Positions 54,273 through 62,447 of a DNA stretch of 64,000 nucleotides are shown here, piece by piece. The position numbers and the translations under genes were made by a program. How positions within the stretch are numbered: the first letter of the stretch is position 1; each line of letters starts with the position of its first letter. The stretch comes from DATJHM01 sp035493895 (GTDB lineage: Bacteria; Chloroflexota; Ktedonobacteria; Ktedonobacterales; Ktedonobacteraceae): positions 1-64,000 of the forward strand of contig DATJHM010000106.1 in assembly GCA_035493895.1 (NCBI GenBank), given 5' to 3'. The notes under the pieces are model-generated. The model ran no database searches and had not been told where the DNA came from. It saw nothing but the letters and a program-made list of their open reading frames with translations.

Positions 54273-54281
54273 AAGCATGAG

Positions 54282-55571
54282 ATGGATTTATGGAGCGAAT
54301 TCGACAACAATCTGCAATTGTCCCCTGAACCAGCGGTCCACGGACGCACACGCCGTTTGACCGAACGGGTCATTTTGTCCCTCGTACGCGAATGGCTCCT
54401 GCAAGATTATGTCTCGGCATATAGCCGCTCACTTGCTGCGACACATATTTTTAAACGCTGCTATTGGCTCGATGCCCTCGGTCTGGATGGTCGCTCAACG
54501 AAAATAGTGCAGGCAGCAGATCCCGTTGAGCCCGCTCTGACTTCCACCAGGAAGGGACGCAAAAAAATTGCCGCACCCGTTCCCCCGGCTCTGGAACCTG
54601 TGATGAAGCTGGCGAATGCGCTGGCGCAAGAAAGCAAGCCGATCGCTCTCTATGGCCTGCTCTTCGAGGCCGGAAGTAGTAGACGTCGCGCACCTCAGAT
54701 CATGCAGAATGGAGCTCAACCAGCAAGCGGAAAAGAGCTGGTCGTGCCACGCGAAAGTAGCATTTTGCGTACAAACTGGCTGGATGCGGCCTCCGTTGTG
54801 CTCAAAGAGATCGAGGCGGCACCGGCGATCTTTCTGCTCAATCCTTTCGGTGCGACGCTCTTTAGTGCCGAAGAACTGGCTCAGCTCTATCAGCGAACCG
54901 TACCCAGCGAACTCTGTTTGCTGGTGCCTCACAAGCAGCTGGAGCAACATCTGAAATCGGCATTTCATACACCTGAGCTGGGAGCACGTCTGACCAGCCT
55001 GCTGCGCTCCGATCGTTGGAAGATGCTCTCCATAAAAGATGAAGAGCTGGTAGCGAGCCTGGAGAAATTGCTGGTACTGTTCACGGCAGCGATGCAGCGC
55101 CACTTTCAGCTTGCGGTTCAACGTATTGCATTGCCTCTACAGGTGCGTCCGGCGTATGTTGAAACCGTCCCTTATACCTTGATCTTTGCAACACGGCGGC
55201 AGGATAGTCTGCTCTGTATGAACGATGCTGTCTGCCTGCATCGGCGACGGCTTTATGAGCAGAGTCAGCGGGGTGTGCTGGGTGAAGAGTGGTTTATCCA
55301 GCAGATGCATCAGAGGCGCGAGGCAGAGCAACATCAACTCTATCTGCGTATTTTGCAGCAGGGGCGAGCACAGCGCAGCCGCCGCTGGCCCGATCTACGC
55401 CAATATCTGCTGCTCGCGAGCTTTGGTCAGTTTACGCTGCAAGACTACGATAACACTCTGTTGCAGTTACTGGCTGAGGGCCATATACGCTGTGATTGGC
55501 GGCAGCATGCCATCTCGGCTGACGGAGAGCGCATTCCGGGCAATGATGATACCCTCGTCTGGATCTCGTAG
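54282..55571 (+). CDS. Hypothetical protein resembling three-Cys-motif partner (TcmP)
   Basis: A 429-residue protein. Weak resemblance to TcmP: RCYWLDALGLDG at the position of a Rossmann-like first strand, FLLNPFGATLFSAEEL resembling the TcmP DPFG segment, and PYTLIFATRRQDSLLCMNDA resembling its late conserved block. The C-terminal 100 residues look like a small winged-helix domain (LLLASFGQFTLQDYDNTLLQ). TcmP proteins occur with bacteriocin or defence genes; none is adjacent. ATG 54282 has no SD and may be leaderless. The stop lies inside a repeat copy. Moderately sure it is a gene, less sure of family. Confidence 0.7.
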   Translation: MDLWSEFDNNLQLSPEPAVHGRTRRLTERVILSLVREWLLQDYVSAYSRSLAATHIFKRCYWLDALGLDGRSTKIVQAADPVEPALTSTRKGRKKIAAPVPPALEPVMKLANALAQESKPIALYGLLFEAGSSRRRAPQIMQNGAQPASGKELVVPRESSILRTNWLDAASVVLKEIEAAPAIFLLNPFGATLFSAEELAQLYQRTVPSELCLLVPHKQLEQHLKSAFHTPELGARLTSLLRSDRWKMLSIKDEELVASLEKLLVLFTAAMQRHFQLAVQRIALPLQVRPAYVETVPYTLIFATRRQDSLLCMNDAVCLHRRRLYEQSQRGVLGEEWFIQQMHQRREAEQHQLYLRILQQGRAQRSRRWPDLRQYLLLASFGQFTLQDYDNTLLQLLAEGHIRCDWRQHAISADGERIPGNDDTLVWIS

Positions 55572-55596
55572 AGGCGCGGCTTGTCTGCGCCCTGGG
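55568..55596 (+). repeat. Copy of the 53-kb repeat arm overlapping the TcmP-like stop codon
   Basis: GTAGAGGCGCGGCTTGTCTG followed by CGCCCTGGG is similar to the 28-bp arm at 53073. It overlaps the last codon and stop of the TcmP-like gene. Confidence 0.55.
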
Positions 55597-55995
55597 TGCA
55601 AAGACTAGAAGGGAGGTATCACCAGGGGGAAACAACAAGCATGGGGACACTTGCCGTTTTAGTGATACCTCCTATCTTAAGTGTACGCTAAAACTGTGTG
55701 TTTCGTAGCATAATTGTACGAGAAAACTGCGATCCTTGCAGAAATTTTAAGGATATATCTATAAACATGCGCCAATAATTGAGATTGAGATCTAAAAGAG
55801 AGTATTTCATGTATAGCTGGAAAATTATGAATAGATATATGATTTGCTAAAGATGAGTTGCCGATGAGAAATTTACGTTGTATGCTTTTCCTCTATCGAA
55901 GAAGCACAGGGCGGAGTATAATTTATAAGTATTAAATATGAAGTAGGAAACAGAAAAAATCTGGGAGCGTCCCTCGGAAAAGAGGATACGAACAA
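55572..55995. other. Intergenic region with an inverted repeat and a -10 element
   Basis: A 424-base gap. GGAGGTATCAC (55612-55622) is inverted at 55662-55672, and a perfect TATAAT at 55917-55922 probably belongs to the next gene. No protein gene is supported. Confidence 0.45.
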
Positions 55996-57969
55996 ATGAC
56001 ACGCAGACATAAAAACGACAGAATGACAAACTCCCCTCACCAGGCTGATGGCCACAGAGATCCACTCTTTGCACTGAATAACCAGACGAAAGAGTTTGAG
56101 AATGGAAATGATGAGCTGCTCGATTTGCAGCGAAACCCCCAGGAAGTGATTGCCCCCATTTTTGAGCATGGAGAGCGTTATCACGAGGCTGGCAAGCGTG
56201 ATGTAGAACTATACATTCGCACCTACAATACGCTCTTGCGTAGTTCGGGAGAAGTCTCCCTCAAGGCCCTGGTACAGGCACACTATAATATTGACTCAAG
56301 TTTGCATCCGGATGCGCGCGCATCCCATCCCGATATGTCGGCTTTCATCTATAGTGTGTTGCGGTTGCCCACCTCAATCCTTAACTGTAATCTGGTGTTG
56401 CTCGGGCAGTCGAAGGATGTGTTTTTGCAGCAAGGGTACCCGGTCAACGACTGGCAGGGGGTGACGGCCTCGGCTCGTCGGCGCAAATGGTTTTATGATG
56501 GTGACGAGACCCTGGCGGTCTATGTAGCAAGCGTCAGTGATACCGACGATATTGTTCCCGTGCTGGTGGCTTTCCAGATCGAATGGAACAAGATGTACTA
56601 CCTGCTGAATGCAGACCCAACAACGATGCAGCTCCTGGAGACCCATATGGACCCCAGTTCGCCGGTCTTCGCCGAGATTAGCAAGGTGCTCCGTGAGCGT
56701 TTGCTTATCGCGCCAGATGACTGGGAGCGTCTGGAAGTGATCTGGGGTGGCCAGTTGTGGGAAAATTTATTGATGATCGGGCGGCAACGGAAAAGCTTCA
56801 GTATGCGTATGCTGGGTGGTTCCCATGTGGGATATGTGCGGGCCACACGCGAGTGGTGGGCTCCGGTCAAGAGTCTGCTGGATGAGCAGAATCTCCAGGA
56901 CCGCCCCGTCTACTTTGTGTCCAGCAATCCACACAGTATCATTAATCTGCTCTCCGGTTTGATCCTCAAGCGCGGTGATGAGCTGACTCGCTTCGCGCTC
57001 AAGGGCCAGGATAGCTACTTGTCAGAGGAGTGTCGCAAGATTCAGGAAGGCATTGTGCCCGGAAACTGGCAGAACTTCCTCTACTTTACGGCGCGCGAGT
57101 GGCTCAAAACTCCTGCGGGCAAAGACTTTATGCGCATGCGACCACAGGAAGAGCAGTTGCGCGGCATTCATTATGTGGGAGCACGCCACGGTTTGGAGAT
57201 CGATGCTCAGGTCGTCGAACTGGCGAAATTGCGACCGGGCGATATCGATCCGCGTTGCCGCATGCCGTATATGAATCTTCTCAGCAAGAGCGATGCCATT
57301 ATTCTGAACATCGACTATCCGCTGGGCATGGCAGCGTATCGCATGATGCGTGAGATTATGGAGAACCTGACTGGCATCCGCGGCATCTATATTCTGGGCA
57401 AGGCGGCTACGCTCAATGGTAGCATCGGTGATGTGATGATCTCCAATGTGGTCCTGGACGAGCATAGTCAGAATACCTACTGGCTGGATAATAGCTTTAA
57501 CGTCCATGATGTGCAACCCTACCTGATCTATGGTTCGGTTCTGGATAACCAGAAGGCGATTTCGACGAAGGGTACTTACCTGCAAAATCGTCAATACCTG
57601 GATTTCTACTACCAGACGAACTATACCGTCGTCGAGATGGAGAGCGGTCCCTATCTCAACGCTGTCTATGAAGATCAGTACCTGATGCGTTATCCCATCG
57701 GCGAGAATATTAACGTGGCTCGCCTGCCCTACGAGCTCGGCATTCTCCACTACGCCTCTGACACGCCGTACACGCGTGGCAAGAACCTGGGTGCAGGCAG
57801 TCTCTCCTACTTTGGCATGGATTCGACCTATGCCAGCTCAGTAGCGATCGTGCGGCGTATTATCGCCAATGAGATTGCCCGCCTCAAACGCGACCTGCCC
57901 CCACCTCCGAGTGAGGAGAAGAAGGAGGCTCAAGATGGAGAGCAGCCAGTGCAAGTGACGCAATCTTAA
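55996..57969 (+). CDS. Large protein with nucleoside-phosphorylase-like C-terminal domain
   Basis: A 657-residue protein. The N-terminal 380 residues are unfamiliar (RSSGEVSLKALVQAHYNIDS, DWERLEVIWGGQLWENL). The C-terminal part (about 430-630) has IYILGKAATLNGSIGDVMIS and VVEMESGPYLNAV, the pattern of the purine nucleoside phosphorylase/AMP nucleosidase superfamily, so it may bind or cleave a nucleoside. A Pro/Glu-rich tail follows. ATG 55996 lies 10 bases after GAGG. Ends at a terminator that contains a parS-like site. Function not established. Confidence 0.8.
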   Translation: MTRRHKNDRMTNSPHQADGHRDPLFALNNQTKEFENGNDELLDLQRNPQEVIAPIFEHGERYHEAGKRDVELYIRTYNTLLRSSGEVSLKALVQAHYNIDSSLHPDARASHPDMSAFIYSVLRLPTSILNCNLVLLGQSKDVFLQQGYPVNDWQGVTASARRRKWFYDGDETLAVYVASVSDTDDIVPVLVAFQIEWNKMYYLLNADPTTMQLLETHMDPSSPVFAEISKVLRERLLIAPDDWERLEVIWGGQLWENLLMIGRQRKSFSMRMLGGSHVGYVRATREWWAPVKSLLDEQNLQDRPVYFVSSNPHSIINLLSGLILKRGDELTRFALKGQDSYLSEECRKIQEGIVPGNWQNFLYFTAREWLKTPAGKDFMRMRPQEEQLRGIHYVGARHGLEIDAQVVELAKLRPGDIDPRCRMPYMNLLSKSDAIILNIDYPLGMAAYRMMREIMENLTGIRGIYILGKAATLNGSIGDVMISNVVLDEHSQNTYWLDNSFNVHDVQPYLIYGSVLDNQKAISTKGTYLQNRQYLDFYYQTNYTVVEMESGPYLNAVYEDQYLMRYPIGENINVARLPYELGILHYASDTPYTRGKNLGAGSLSYFGMDSTYASSVAIVRRIIANEIARLKRDLPPPPSEEKKEAQDGEQPVQVTQS

Positions 57970-57988
57970 AGCTTTGTTTGATAGAGAG

Positions 57989-58036
57989 GGAGACAATCGC
58001 GATGTTTCACATGAAACGTCGCGATTGTCTCCTTTT
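57989..58036 (+). terminator. Terminator hairpin with a parS-like site in its loop
   Basis: GGAGACAATCGCGA (57989-58002) pairs with TCGCGATTGTCTCC (58019-58032), followed by TTTT. The loop is TGTTTCACATGAAACG at 58003-58018, the rightmost parS-like site found. Confidence 0.85.
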
Positions 58037-58184
58037 CGTAGGACGAGAAACGTCTATCTTATCTGAGAACTGAACCATTCATGACAACAGATGTCATGAA
58101 TGCCGACTTATACTATCTTCATCTTTTGCTATTACCTCAAAAATGAGCACACAATACCATTACATCGTAATGAAGGAGATACTT

Positions 58185-58979
58185 ATGCAGTACGGTCTGG
58201 CAATCACCAATGCTATCGATGCCCGAGCCCTGGTCGCGCTCGCTCAGGAGGCGGAGGCGGCTGGCTGGGATGGCATCTTTTACTGGGATAGCCCGGATAG
58301 CAGTGATGCCTGGGTAGCTCTCACAGCGGCGGCTATGAGCACGAAGCGTATAAAACTGGGCACAATGGTTACACCTCTACCGCAACAGTTGCCCTGGAAG
58401 GTAGCAGGTGAGGCGGCAACGCTGGATCAGCTCTCCAACGGTCGCGTAATTTTGCCTGTGGGTCTGGGTGTGACCGATTTTGAGCGTACAGGCATTCCGA
58501 AAGATTACAAGATCCGCGCGAAAATGCTCGATGAAGGGCTGGCAATTGTGCAGAATATGTGGCATGGCGAACCATTTAGCTATGAAGATGGAAAATATTA
58601 TCATATTGAGCCTCATATCAGCGGAGAGAAGCCCGTTCAGCAGCCGCGAATCCCCATCTGGGTCGTTGGCGGCGAGAAGCAGACGCAGCTTCGCCGTGCC
58701 GCTCGCTGGGATGGCGCAATGATCCAGGGGACGCCCGAAGAGATAGCCGCTCGCAAGAACGCTATCATGCAGCTTCGCGAGATTACCACACCGCTCGACA
58801 TCATCACCGAAGGCTCCACCCCCGGCGACAATCCCGAGCAGGCCGCCAGCATCGTACGCGCCTACGCCGAAGCCGGTCTCACCTGGTGGAACGAGGCTGT
58901 ATGGGACACACCCTGGTCCACGGGTGGCCTGGAGGGCGTACGCATGCGCATCAAACAGGGACCGCCGCCACGCATGTAA
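58185..58979 (+). CDS. Luciferase-like (LLM) flavin-dependent oxidoreductase
   Basis: A 264-residue TIM-barrel flavin/F420 oxidoreductase. It has LAQEAEAAGWDGIFYWDSP, KLGTMVTPLPQQLPWKVAGE, LDQLSNGRVILPVGLG and PRIPIWVVGGE, typical of the bacterial luciferase superfamily. It is shorter than many members. Substrate and cofactor preference are unknown. ATG 58185 lies 6 bases after AAGGAG. Single gene. Confidence 0.9.
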   Translation: MQYGLAITNAIDARALVALAQEAEAAGWDGIFYWDSPDSSDAWVALTAAAMSTKRIKLGTMVTPLPQQLPWKVAGEAATLDQLSNGRVILPVGLGVTDFERTGIPKDYKIRAKMLDEGLAIVQNMWHGEPFSYEDGKYYHIEPHISGEKPVQQPRIPIWVVGGEKQTQLRRAARWDGAMIQGTPEEIAARKNAIMQLREITTPLDIITEGSTPGDNPEQAASIVRAYAEAGLTWWNEAVWDTPWSTGGLEGVRMRIKQGPPPRM

Positions 58980-59058
58980 TATATCGCTATTGTGCAGAAA
59001 GAAGACAGCGAAGATGCACCTTTCACGCTTCGCCGCTTCCCCGCTCTACTGTGTTGCT

Positions 59059-59943
59059 CTAGCTCAATGCCGGGACGCCATGCAATTTGTCCGGGTTGGT
59101 GATCACATCGATCTCCCGGATACTTCCATCGACGATATCCAGTGTGACGATAACATAAGGCGCACCATTGGTATAACCAATAATTCCAGACTGGTTATTG
59201 ATGCTTGCTATACGGAAATTGTAGTTGTCCGGCACCTTCCGCACAATGCCAAGGAAGTAGCGAGCAACCTTATCCGTACCATAGATCGGATTGCGAGCCG
59301 CAAGCGCTTTGCCACCGCTGTCAGCATACGTCACGATATCGTCGGCGAGCAGTGCCAGAAGGCCATCCATATCACCATTCGTGCAGGCGCGGATAAACTG
59401 GTGCAGAATATTGTCTTGCTGCTCCCTGGAAGCATGGTATAGCGAGCGATTTGCGCCCAGATGCTGACGCGCCCGGCGCACGATCTGGCGACAATTGTCC
59501 TCGCTCTTCTGCACGATCGCCGCAATTTCTGCATATTCATAGTCAAAGACCTGACGCAACAGGAAAACGGCGCGCTCCAGAGGTGATAAATGCTCTAAAA
59601 GATGCAAAAAGGCTACAGAGAGCGCCTCTGAGAGCTCCGCCATGCCGGTTACGCTGGTCTCATCGACGGTGACCAGAGGCTCGGGAAGCCAGACGCCGAC
59701 GTAACGTTCACGCTGTACACGCGCTGAACGTAGCTGGTCAATGCACAGACGCGTCACAATGGCGCTGAGGTAGGCTTTGGGAGAGCGTATAGCAGCCTCC
59801 GCCTCGTCGCTCTTGTTGGCCTGATGCCAGCGCAGGAACGCCTCTTGCACACAATCCTCAGCATCCATGACACTGCCCAGCATATTATAAGCAATCGAAA
59901 AGAGTAGTGGCTTATGCGTTTGAAAAATGTCTTCCTGCTGCAT
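59059..59943 (-). CDS. ECF41-type extracytoplasmic-function sigma factor with SnoaL-like tail
   Basis: A 294-residue sigma factor. Regions 2 and 4 read LLFSIAYNMLGSVMDAEDCV and LSPLERAVFLLRQVFDYEYA. The linker has WLPEP. The C-terminal 110 residues are an NTF2/SnoaL-like domain with ADSGGK, the hallmark of ECF41 proteins, whose tail modulates activity in place of an anti-sigma factor. ATG 59943 lies 9 bases after AAGG. It follows the FAD oxidoreductase gene by 29 bases, the usual oxidoreductase partner of this group. Confidence 0.92.
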   Translation of the reverse strand: MQQEDIFQTHKPLLFSIAYNMLGSVMDAEDCVQEAFLRWHQANKSDEAEAAIRSPKAYLSAIVTRLCIDQLRSARVQRERYVGVWLPEPLVTVDETSVTGMAELSEALSVAFLHLLEHLSPLERAVFLLRQVFDYEYAEIAAIVQKSEDNCRQIVRRARQHLGANRSLYHASREQQDNILHQFIRACTNGDMDGLLALLADDIVTYADSGGKALAARNPIYGTDKVARYFLGIVRKVPDNYNFRIASINNQSGIIGYTNGAPYVIVTLDIVDGSIREIDVITNPDKLHGVPALS

Positions 59944-59972
59944 AGTTTTGTACCTTCGAGATCTTCCTCTTA

Positions 59973-61289
59973 TTAGTCTACCATTGCATAATTGTTCCGT
60001 TGGGCTGCCAGTGTTGTCATGATCATGCTGGCGGCGCTTCTGGCACTGGCAAAGCAGGCATCGGAAAGCTGACCTTCTGTGCCGACCCAATCCCCGGCCA
60101 CGTAGAGATTGCGTATATCAGGCACCGTCGGACCGGGTCGTCCAGGCAAACCACCTTGTCCGGCCTGAATAATCGCATTCGAAGCGACCATATGGGGCAA
60201 AAAGTATTGCGCTATCACTTCCTCTCGCCAACCGGGTTGCAATCTGTCCAGAAACGCGTCTAACTCCTGGTGCGTGCTCTCAGGCTCCGCTGGCTCATCC
60301 GGCCTGAGATATTTCATGATATGGATCAATGCGCCGCCCTCGGGTGCCAGTTTTGCCCAGGCGGAATGCACCGAGTAGTAGAGAGGACGATCAATGCCGA
60401 GCGCGAACAGGTTTTTGGGTTCTGGTAAACGGCGCAATGCAACGTCGAGGCAGGCAACTCGAGCCGGGGTGGACTGCGCGGCCCAACGACTGAGCGCTTC
60501 ATGCGTTCCATTTGCTACCAGAGCTGAGGCCGTCTCCGGGTCGGTTGCCAGCAATACTGCCGCTGCTGAATGGCATTCTCCATTTGCCATACGGACGGCG
60601 TGCCTTTCTTCTGCGATTTCGATCGCTGCGACTCTGGCATTCGTGACAATTTCTGCGCCCGCCTTCTGTGCGACCTGTCGCAGACCATCCACCAGTGTCT
60701 GCCAACCCCCATCCAGGTAGCGTACCCTGGTGTTTAAGAGTGGTATGATAAGACCAGTTGCAACCATCTCGGGGGCATTCGTATAGGTCGTCAGACGTGC
60801 CACTGCGAGCATGAGTTGACGCACCTGCGGATGATGTACGCGCTGTTCCAACCAATCCTGCAAGCTTACGTTGTGGAGATCCGTGAGTTTCGTGTATTTC
60901 AAGATACTGTATAAACGCATCAATGCTGATTTGGCACTCGCCGTCAACAATGTCGTTCCCAGCAGGGACGGTATAGTGGAGGGTAACGCATGCAACTTGC
61001 CATCGTTGAATGCCTGATACTTATCCGTGACTGGTATCGAGCCGCTATAGGGTACACTCAGTTCGTTCAGCAGCTTTTCACTCGGGCCATGCAGATAGAG
61101 GGCGTGCGCGCCCAGATTGAAAGAAAAATTACCATGTTGCTTTGTCATCGCGAGCCCACCGGGAGCACTGGCCTTTTCAAACAGGGTGACTGCATGACCC
61201 GCTCGCGCCAGAATAGCGGCTGCCGCAAGGCCCGTCAAGCCTCCTCCTACGATAATCACAGGCGGTTGAGTTGCTGTATTTGTCGTCAT
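59973..61289 (-). CDS. FAD-dependent amine-oxidase/phytoene-desaturase-type oxidoreductase
   Basis: A 438-residue flavoprotein. Dinucleotide motif VIIVGGGLTGLAAAAILARAG and FEKASAPGGLA at the N-terminus, and a C-terminal FAD motif LYVAGDWVGTEGQLSDACF. This is the protoporphyrinogen-oxidase/phytoene-desaturase layout; substrate unknown. ATG 61289 lies 8 bases after GGAG. First gene of an operon with the ECF41 sigma factor and divergent from a TetR gene, which may repress it. Confidence 0.9.
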   Translation of the reverse strand: MTTNTATQPPVIIVGGGLTGLAAAAILARAGHAVTLFEKASAPGGLAMTKQHGNFSFNLGAHALYLHGPSEKLLNELSVPYSGSIPVTDKYQAFNDGKLHALPSTIPSLLGTTLLTASAKSALMRLYSILKYTKLTDLHNVSLQDWLEQRVHHPQVRQLMLAVARLTTYTNAPEMVATGLIIPLLNTRVRYLDGGWQTLVDGLRQVAQKAGAEIVTNARVAAIEIAEERHAVRMANGECHSAAAVLLATDPETASALVANGTHEALSRWAAQSTPARVACLDVALRRLPEPKNLFALGIDRPLYYSVHSAWAKLAPEGGALIHIMKYLRPDEPAEPESTHQELDAFLDRLQPGWREEVIAQYFLPHMVASNAIIQAGQGGLPGRPGPTVPDIRNLYVAGDWVGTEGQLSDACFASARSAASMIMTTLAAQRNNYAMVD

Positions 61290-61387
61290 TCTTATCTCTC
61301 CTTTCGCAGATCAACTGTTTCATACCAGATTCGTACATGGGACGAAATACACGTTGCTCCTGTGACAGCTTCTGCTTTACAATGCAC

Positions 61388-61456
61388 TTGACAATATTGT
61401 TAACTTATAGTTAAAATATTGACTAGATAGTCATAAATCGACGTAGGTAGTCATAA
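61388..61456. promoter_or_regulatory. Divergent promoter/operator region for TetR and the FAD oxidoreductase
   Basis: Rightward -35 TTGACA (61388-61393) and -10 TAAAAT (61412-61417) are 18 bases apart. Over and after them lie TTAACTTATAGTTAA (inverted repeat), GACTAGATAGTC (palindrome, 61421-61432) and TAGTCATAA repeated at 61428 and 61448, exactly 20 bp apart. The arrangement suits autoregulation by the TetR protein. Confidence 0.6.
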
Positions 61457-61516
61457 GATGTGCTGTGACGTCAGAAATTGAGCAAGGTTGCTCAAGACAG
61501 GTTCAGAGGGAAAGCT

Positions 61517-62164
61517 ATGCAGGAGACAGATGGACAACCGCGCCTCTCGCTGAGAGAGAAGCAGCGGCAGGAGCGCGAGGAGCTCATTTTGCAGACCGCC
61601 GAAGAGGTATTGTTCGAAAAAGGCTATTACAACACCTCAATGGATGAGATTGCTGCGCGTGTTGGTATTGCAAAAGGCACACTGTATCATCATTTTGTGC
61701 GTAAAGAAGACCTTGTTTATGCGTTGTTTGAGCGCCTCTTGCAGGAGTCGATACGTTCCCTGGAGCAGATCGACGAACAGGAGGGAACACCGAGCGAACG
61801 TTTACATGCTATTCTCGATGCGACCTATCAGCGTATTTATAGTGCTCGTTTCCAGTTGTTTTTCTCTTTGTTTCATGGCCTTGATCTCTATCAGATCGTT
61901 CAGAGCAAGAAAGGGTCGATTAGCGATACGATGGAGCGGATCGCCAGACGCATCTCCGCTTTGTTGGACGAAGGCAAAGCCGACGGGACGTTCGATCGGA
62001 CGATACCGACGCCGGTTCTGGTCATGATCTTTTTTAGCATGATTTCTCCAAAAGCTTTTAAGCGCGTGGTTGACGAGCATATTGATCCGGCACGCGTTGT
62101 TGAGCACATCTCGTGTGTCTTTTTCCGAGGCATTGCAGCCCCACTCTCTGATCAAGATCTATAG
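61517..62164 (+). CDS. TetR-family transcriptional regulator
   Basis: A 215-residue regulator. The TetR HTH is REELILQTAEEVLFEKGY followed by TSMDEIAARVGIAKGTLYHH and FVRKEDLVYALFE. The C-terminal ligand domain is helical. ATG 61517 lies 6 bases after GAGGG; longer frames are not needed. Divergent from the FAD oxidoreductase gene, with operator-like repeats between them. The ligand is unknown. Confidence 0.93.
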   Translation: MQETDGQPRLSLREKQRQEREELILQTAEEVLFEKGYYNTSMDEIAARVGIAKGTLYHHFVRKEDLVYALFERLLQESIRSLEQIDEQEGTPSERLHAILDATYQRIYSARFQLFFSLFHGLDLYQIVQSKKGSISDTMERIARRISALLDEGKADGTFDRTIPTPVLVMIFFSMISPKAFKRVVDEHIDPARVVEHISCVFFRGIAAPLSDQDL

Positions 62165-62199
62165 ATTGATGATTATGTATTTAATCTTTGTTTTGCTGA

Positions 62200-62228
62200 G
62201 GGACGCGGTTAATGCGTCCCCTTTTTTT
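62200..62228 (+). terminator. Terminator of the TetR gene
   Basis: GGGACGC (62200-62206) pairs with GCGTCCC (62214-62220), followed by a seven-base T-run, 36 bases past the TetR stop. Confidence 0.85.
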
Positions 62229-62447
62229 CCAGAAATTCAGCAAAAGCGAGCTCATATGTATATTTTTGCGCATCCGTACGTCTATTTTGATGAGGTAACA
62301 AGTTCTCCAAATTAGTAATATACATCTAGGAAATGGGTAATGCTCTGCATGGAGACCTGCTGTGACCTGAAGTATACTCTAGTTAAGATAAATCCGTTGT
62401 AATGCTGGAGTATGTTATGTTCGAGGCGTAGTCTGGAGAGGTTTTTC

